NCBI GenBank assembly: GCA_049366715.1
Contig: JBMNCQ010000036.1
Span: 44,700 to 108,699, forward strand
Source of the DNA: JBMNCQ01 sp049366715
GTDB lineage: Bacteria; Bacillota; Peptococcia; Peptococcales; BICA1-8
Direction: 5' to 3'
DNA: 64,000 nt
Under the pieces are notes generated by a model. It saw nothing but the letters and a program-made list of their open reading frames with translations. It was not told where the DNA came from and did not search any database. Of the stretch, positions 61,115 through 64,000 are shown piece after piece. Position 1 is the stretch's first letter. Every line of letters begins with the position of its first letter. Position numbers and translations under genes: made by a program.

Positions 61115-62455
61115 TTAATAGGTGATCCCCTGGGCCTTCATGGCATAAGCTACCTTCATGAAGCCGGCAATATTCGCGCCGGCTTCCAAATTGTTTTCAG
61201 CGCCGAATTCTTTTGCCGCCGCGCTGACATTTTGATAAATATTCACCATAATCTGATGAAGCTTTTGATCCACTTCTTCGAGACTCCAGGAAAGCCTCAT
61301 CGAATTCTGGGACATTTCAAGCCCCGATACGGCAACACCACCTGCGTTTGCCGCCTTGCCCGGTGCGAAAACCAGATTATTTTCCTGGAAGACATCGATC
61401 GCCTCGGCAGTCGATGGCATATTAGCGCCTTCCCCGACCGCGAAACAGCCGTTTTCCACCAGGGTTCTGGCGGAATTTCCATCCAGTTCGTTCTGGGTTG
61501 CGCAGGGAAGGGCGATATCGCATTTCACGGACCATATGCCGGAACAGCCGTCCGTATACACGGCATCCGGACGGTATTTAACATATTCGCTGATTCTCTT
61601 GCGCTCGACTTCTTTGATTTTTTTTATTACAGACAGGTCGATCCCGTTTTTGTCGTAGATATATCCTGCCGAATCGCACATGGCTACAACCTTGGCGCCC
61701 AACTGCCGGGCTTTTTCAGCTGCATAAATGGCAACGTTGCCTGCTCCGGATACGACAACGGTGGAACCTTTAAATGACTTGCCTTTTATGTTCTTCAGGG
61801 CTTCTTCCATGAAATAGCAGAGGCCGTATCCCGTGGCTTCTGTTCTTCCGAGGCTGCCCCCGTAGGACAGGCCCTTGCCGGTCATGATACCGGTGAACTC
61901 GTTTTTCATCTTCTTATACATACCGAACATATAGCCGATTTCACGGCCGCCGACGCCGATGTCTCCTGCTGGTACGTCGGTGTTTTCTCCGATATGCCTG
62001 GACAGTTCAAACATAAAGCTCTGGCAGAAGCGCATGATTTCTCGGTCTGATTTGCCCTTGGGATCAAAATCGCTGCCGCCCTTGCCTCCGCCCATCGGAA
62101 GACCTGTCAGGGAGTTTTTGAAAACCTGCTCAAAGCCGAGAAACTTAATGATACCCAAATTCACAGAAGGGTGAAGCCGCAGTCCGCCCTTGTATGGGCC
62201 GATAGCGCTGTTGAACTGGACCCGGAAACCTCTGTTAACCATTACCTCGCCCTTGTCATTGGTCCAGGGTACCCGGAAGATGATTATCCGTTCGGCCTCG
62301 ACGATCCTGTTAAAAATACCATCCTCAATAAATTCGGGGTATTTTTCCGCAACCGGCTCAAGGGATTCAAAAACCTCCTTTACTGCCTGCAAAAACTCAG
62401 GCTCATGGGCGTCACGTTTTACGACCTGCTCGTATATGCTCGCTAACTTTTTCAT
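61115..62455 (-). CDS. gdhA: NADP-type glutamate dehydrogenase
   Basis: A 446-residue hexameric glutamate dehydrogenase of the bacterial 450-residue type. Visible are the substrate site GPYKGGLRLHPSVN, the catalytic region GLPMGGGKGGSDFDPKGKSD, PAGDIGVGGREIG, and the Rossmann loop VVSGAGNVAIYAAEKA. The start is the ATG at 62455, six bases after AGGAG; the GTG before it is too close. The enzyme interconverts 2-oxoglutarate plus ammonia and glutamate, usually assimilating ammonia with NADPH. Confidence 0.97.
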   Translation of the reverse strand: MKKLASIYEQVVKRDAHEPEFLQAVKEVFESLEPVAEKYPEFIEDGIFNRIVEAERIIIFRVPWTNDKGEVMVNRGFRVQFNSAIGPYKGGLRLHPSVNLGIIKFLGFEQVFKNSLTGLPMGGGKGGSDFDPKGKSDREIMRFCQSFMFELSRHIGENTDVPAGDIGVGGREIGYMFGMYKKMKNEFTGIMTGKGLSYGGSLGRTEATGYGLCYFMEEALKNIKGKSFKGSTVVVSGAGNVAIYAAEKARQLGAKVVAMCDSAGYIYDKNGIDLSVIKKIKEVERKRISEYVKYRPDAVYTDGCSGIWSVKCDIALPCATQNELDGNSARTLVENGCFAVGEGANMPSTAEAIDVFQENNLVFAPGKAANAGGVAVSGLEMSQNSMRLSWSLEEVDQKLHQIMVNIYQNVSAAAKEFGAENNLEAGANIAGFMKVAYAMKAQGITY

Positions 62456-62893
62456 CACGCACTCCTCTCCATATTATAGAACTACAAGCGTGTTTAACCG
62501 CCTGAAATGCTTAAAAAAAGCAATATACACTTAATATAATACTAAATAATCGACATTTCAAGACAAAAAAGAACAGAATTATTGAATTTTTGCAGATTGC
62601 AGATGACAGTGTTTAGTTGACGGTCAAATTGTTTAAAACCGGAGTATTGAACAAAAAAGAAACCGTGCGAAAGGTGAAATAATAAAAAAGAGAAAGTACT
62701 TGCAAAACCACACGAAGAGATTTAATTAAATGTAAAATTATTTTTAAAAATAGAAAAGTAGTAAATATAAACAAGGATGAGAATAATTATAATTATTTAG
62801 TGTTTACTTGCAAAGACGTCACAATTTAAGATATGATATTATTTGTGAGATAAAAGTTAAACTAAGTAATTATTTTATCAAGGAGGCTGAATA
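62456..62893. other. Intergenic between gdhA and the prohibitin-family gene
   Basis: About 440 AT-rich bases. The promoter TTGCAA (62808-62813), 18 bases, TATGAT (62832-62837) serves the rightward gene. I see no operator or structured leader for gdhA. Confidence 0.55.
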
Positions 62894-63733
62894 GTGAATC
62901 AAAATAATGTAATTAAAATGAATCCATTTAGCGAAAAAACTGTTAGAATACTGATATCGCTTGTTGTAGTAGGGATTATTCTGGTTTTTATTGCTTTCAA
63001 CTCTATCGTTATTGTTCAAGCCGGTACTCGAGGAATCGTACTCGAACTAGGCGCAGTGAAACCCCTTGTCCTGAGTGAAGGATTCCATTTTAAAATTCCG
63101 TTCATTCAACAAGTTATCCCCATTGATGTGCGGGTTGGAAAAGCCCAGTCAGACCAGACTGCTGCTTCTAGGGATTTGCAAATTGTTACCACAACAGTCG
63201 CTGTAAATTTTCACCTAGTTCCGGAAGAAGTGAATAAACTTTATCAAAATGTTGGTTTATCATATGATGACCGAATTGTAGCCCCTGCAATTGGAGAAGC
63301 CGTTAAAGCAGTTACTGCACAATACACTGCCGAAGAACTGATTTCCAAACGCTCAGAAGTTAGTGCTAAGGTCAAGGAAACCCTCGCCGCTAAACTTTCA
63401 ACTTATTTTATGTCTCTTGATGAAATTAATATTACTGAGTTCAAGTTCAGTACAGAATACAATAACGCCATTGAGCAAAAACAAATCGCTGAGCAAAACG
63501 CCTTAAAAGCGAAGCTTGACCTGCAGCGTATCGAAGTGGAGGCACAGCAAAAAATTGAGCAGGCTAAGGCAGAGGCTGAATCCCTCCGTCTTCAAAAACA
63601 AGAAGTCACTCAAGAATTAATCGACTTGAGACAAATTGAAGCTCAAATGAAAGCCATTGAGAAATGGGATGGTAAACTCCCGAATGTAACTGGTGGAGCT
63701 ACTCCGTTCATTGATATCAATCAAATGCAATAG
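62894..63733 (+). CDS. Prohibitin/SPFH family membrane protein
   Basis: A 279-residue protein with one N-terminal membrane helix (about 19-38) and a prohibitin-type SPFH domain (about 40-210: VQAGTRGIVLELGAVKPLVLSEGFHFKIPF, TTTVAVNFHLVPEEVNKLYQNVG). A coiled coil follows (about 190-250: IEQKQIAEQNALKAKLDLQRIEVEAQQKIEQAKAEAESL). Such proteins form large membrane rings that guide proteases or organise lipid domains. A GTG start is used, with AAGGAGG seven bases before it. Confidence 0.92.
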   Translation: MNQNNVIKMNPFSEKTVRILISLVVVGIILVFIAFNSIVIVQAGTRGIVLELGAVKPLVLSEGFHFKIPFIQQVIPIDVRVGKAQSDQTAASRDLQIVTTTVAVNFHLVPEEVNKLYQNVGLSYDDRIVAPAIGEAVKAVTAQYTAEELISKRSEVSAKVKETLAAKLSTYFMSLDEINITEFKFSTEYNNAIEQKQIAEQNALKAKLDLQRIEVEAQQKIEQAKAEAESLRLQKQEVTQELIDLRQIEAQMKAIEKWDGKLPNVTGGATPFIDINQMQ

Positions 63734-63750
63734 ATCTTCTTTAAAATAAA

Positions 63751-63996
63751 TTGAAGGAAGCCGAATTAGAGGCTAAAACAACGGATAAGCGATATTCCCA
63801 TAAAGAGGTGTTTGATGAATTAAGAGCAAACTTTCCGATAAAGCGGAGTCTGTTGATGTCTGAAATCAGATATTTATCCTTGGCAAGGAAGGATTTAGCC
63901 GATATCATAAGCTATCTTGCCGATCATCTGCAAACACCAAAAGCTGCGCTGGACTTATTGGATTGTCTGGATGAATCGATATCCAGGCTTGGATAA
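63751..63996 (+). pseudogene. Broken toxin-antitoxin pair (RelB tail and truncated ParE/RelE toxin)
   Basis: The first 35 codons (LKEAELEAKTTDKRYSHKEV, FDELRA) resemble the C-terminal, toxin-binding part of a RelB/Phd-type antitoxin; its N-terminus is missing. With no stop between, the frame runs into MSEIRYLSLARKDLADIISY and AALDLLDCLDESISRLG, the first half of a ParE/RelE toxin (ATG at 63856 with GGAG before it). A TAA ends it where family members usually continue with QFP (CAA to TAA would explain it). The window ends 4 bases later. Confidence 0.65.
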
Positions 63997-64000
63997 TTTC

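Noticed and set aside
1..64000. tRNA, rRNA or CRISPR arrays
   Set aside because: No cloverleaf with conserved T-loop, no rRNA motif and no regularly spaced direct repeats were noticed by eye; a covariance search would be decisive.

Overview
The window looks like a chromosomal segment of a low-to-mid GC Gram-positive anaerobe of the Clostridia, probably Peptococcaceae/Desulfitobacterium-like. This rests on strong AAGGAGG ribosome sites, ATG/GTG/TTG starts, SLH domains, an ECF-type vitamin transporter, FeoA/FeoB iron uptake, NADP-type glutamate dehydrogenase and a large two-component/c-di-GMP repertoire. The taxonomy is inference; there are no rRNA or tRNA genes to anchor it.

Layout. 0-1 kb: MarR regulator and MATE efflux pump (minus strand, left edge cut). 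1.1-5.8 kb: an envelope-stress-like operon (NEW3 protein, ABC ATPase, ABC permease, ECF sigma, membrane anti-sigma candidate) with an ECF-type promoter in front. 5.9-9.0 kb: feoA, feoB, a 45-residue FeoB companion and a DtxR-type regulator with matching palindromes at three promoters. 9.4-14.4 kb: a wrbA-like gene with an in-frame stop, ligD, and a YheO-type regulator plus RidA. 15.0-19.2 kb: a small defence patch with a Phd/HicB-like antitoxin, a shattered HicA-like toxin and a nuclease-STAND NTPase of the Avs kind. 20.5-21.0 kb: two candidate small RNAs.

21.4-28.0 kb is the most striking part: a Cys-rich protein, a secreted prenyltransferase-repeat barrel, SLH modules, a membrane-anchored DUF4430 protein, an ECF T subunit and one polypeptide carrying both ECF ATPases plus the S subunit. 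The barrel and DUF4430 folds are the two halves of animal intrinsic factor/transcobalamin, so this reads as a surface-anchored corrinoid capture and import system. Barrel and SLH parts are in one frame separated only by a UAG.

28-58 kb: decayed 5' ends of a DUF255 thioredoxin-domain gene occur three times (28.1, 28.9 and 58.1 kb). An Old Yellow Enzyme-type reductase follows, then two parallel TetR + PEP-dikinase-like phosphotransferase modules (31.5-35.4 and 35.8-40.3 kb) with elaborate operators. Then come AraC/aldo-keto reductase, a TetR-controlled MFS pump, a hybrid kinase with two kinase cores plus a BTAD response regulator, and a signalling run (V4R protein, chemoreceptor, GGDEF-EAL protein, two tiny four-cysteine paralogues, EAL-HDOD protein). 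57.1-58.3 kb is a gene graveyard. 58.5-64 kb: a KaiC-like/dikinase fusion, glutamate dehydrogenase, a prohibitin-family protein and a broken toxin-antitoxin pair at the right edge.

Themes: many single-regulator/single-effector modules with visible operators, and repeated signs of gene decay beside intact genes.
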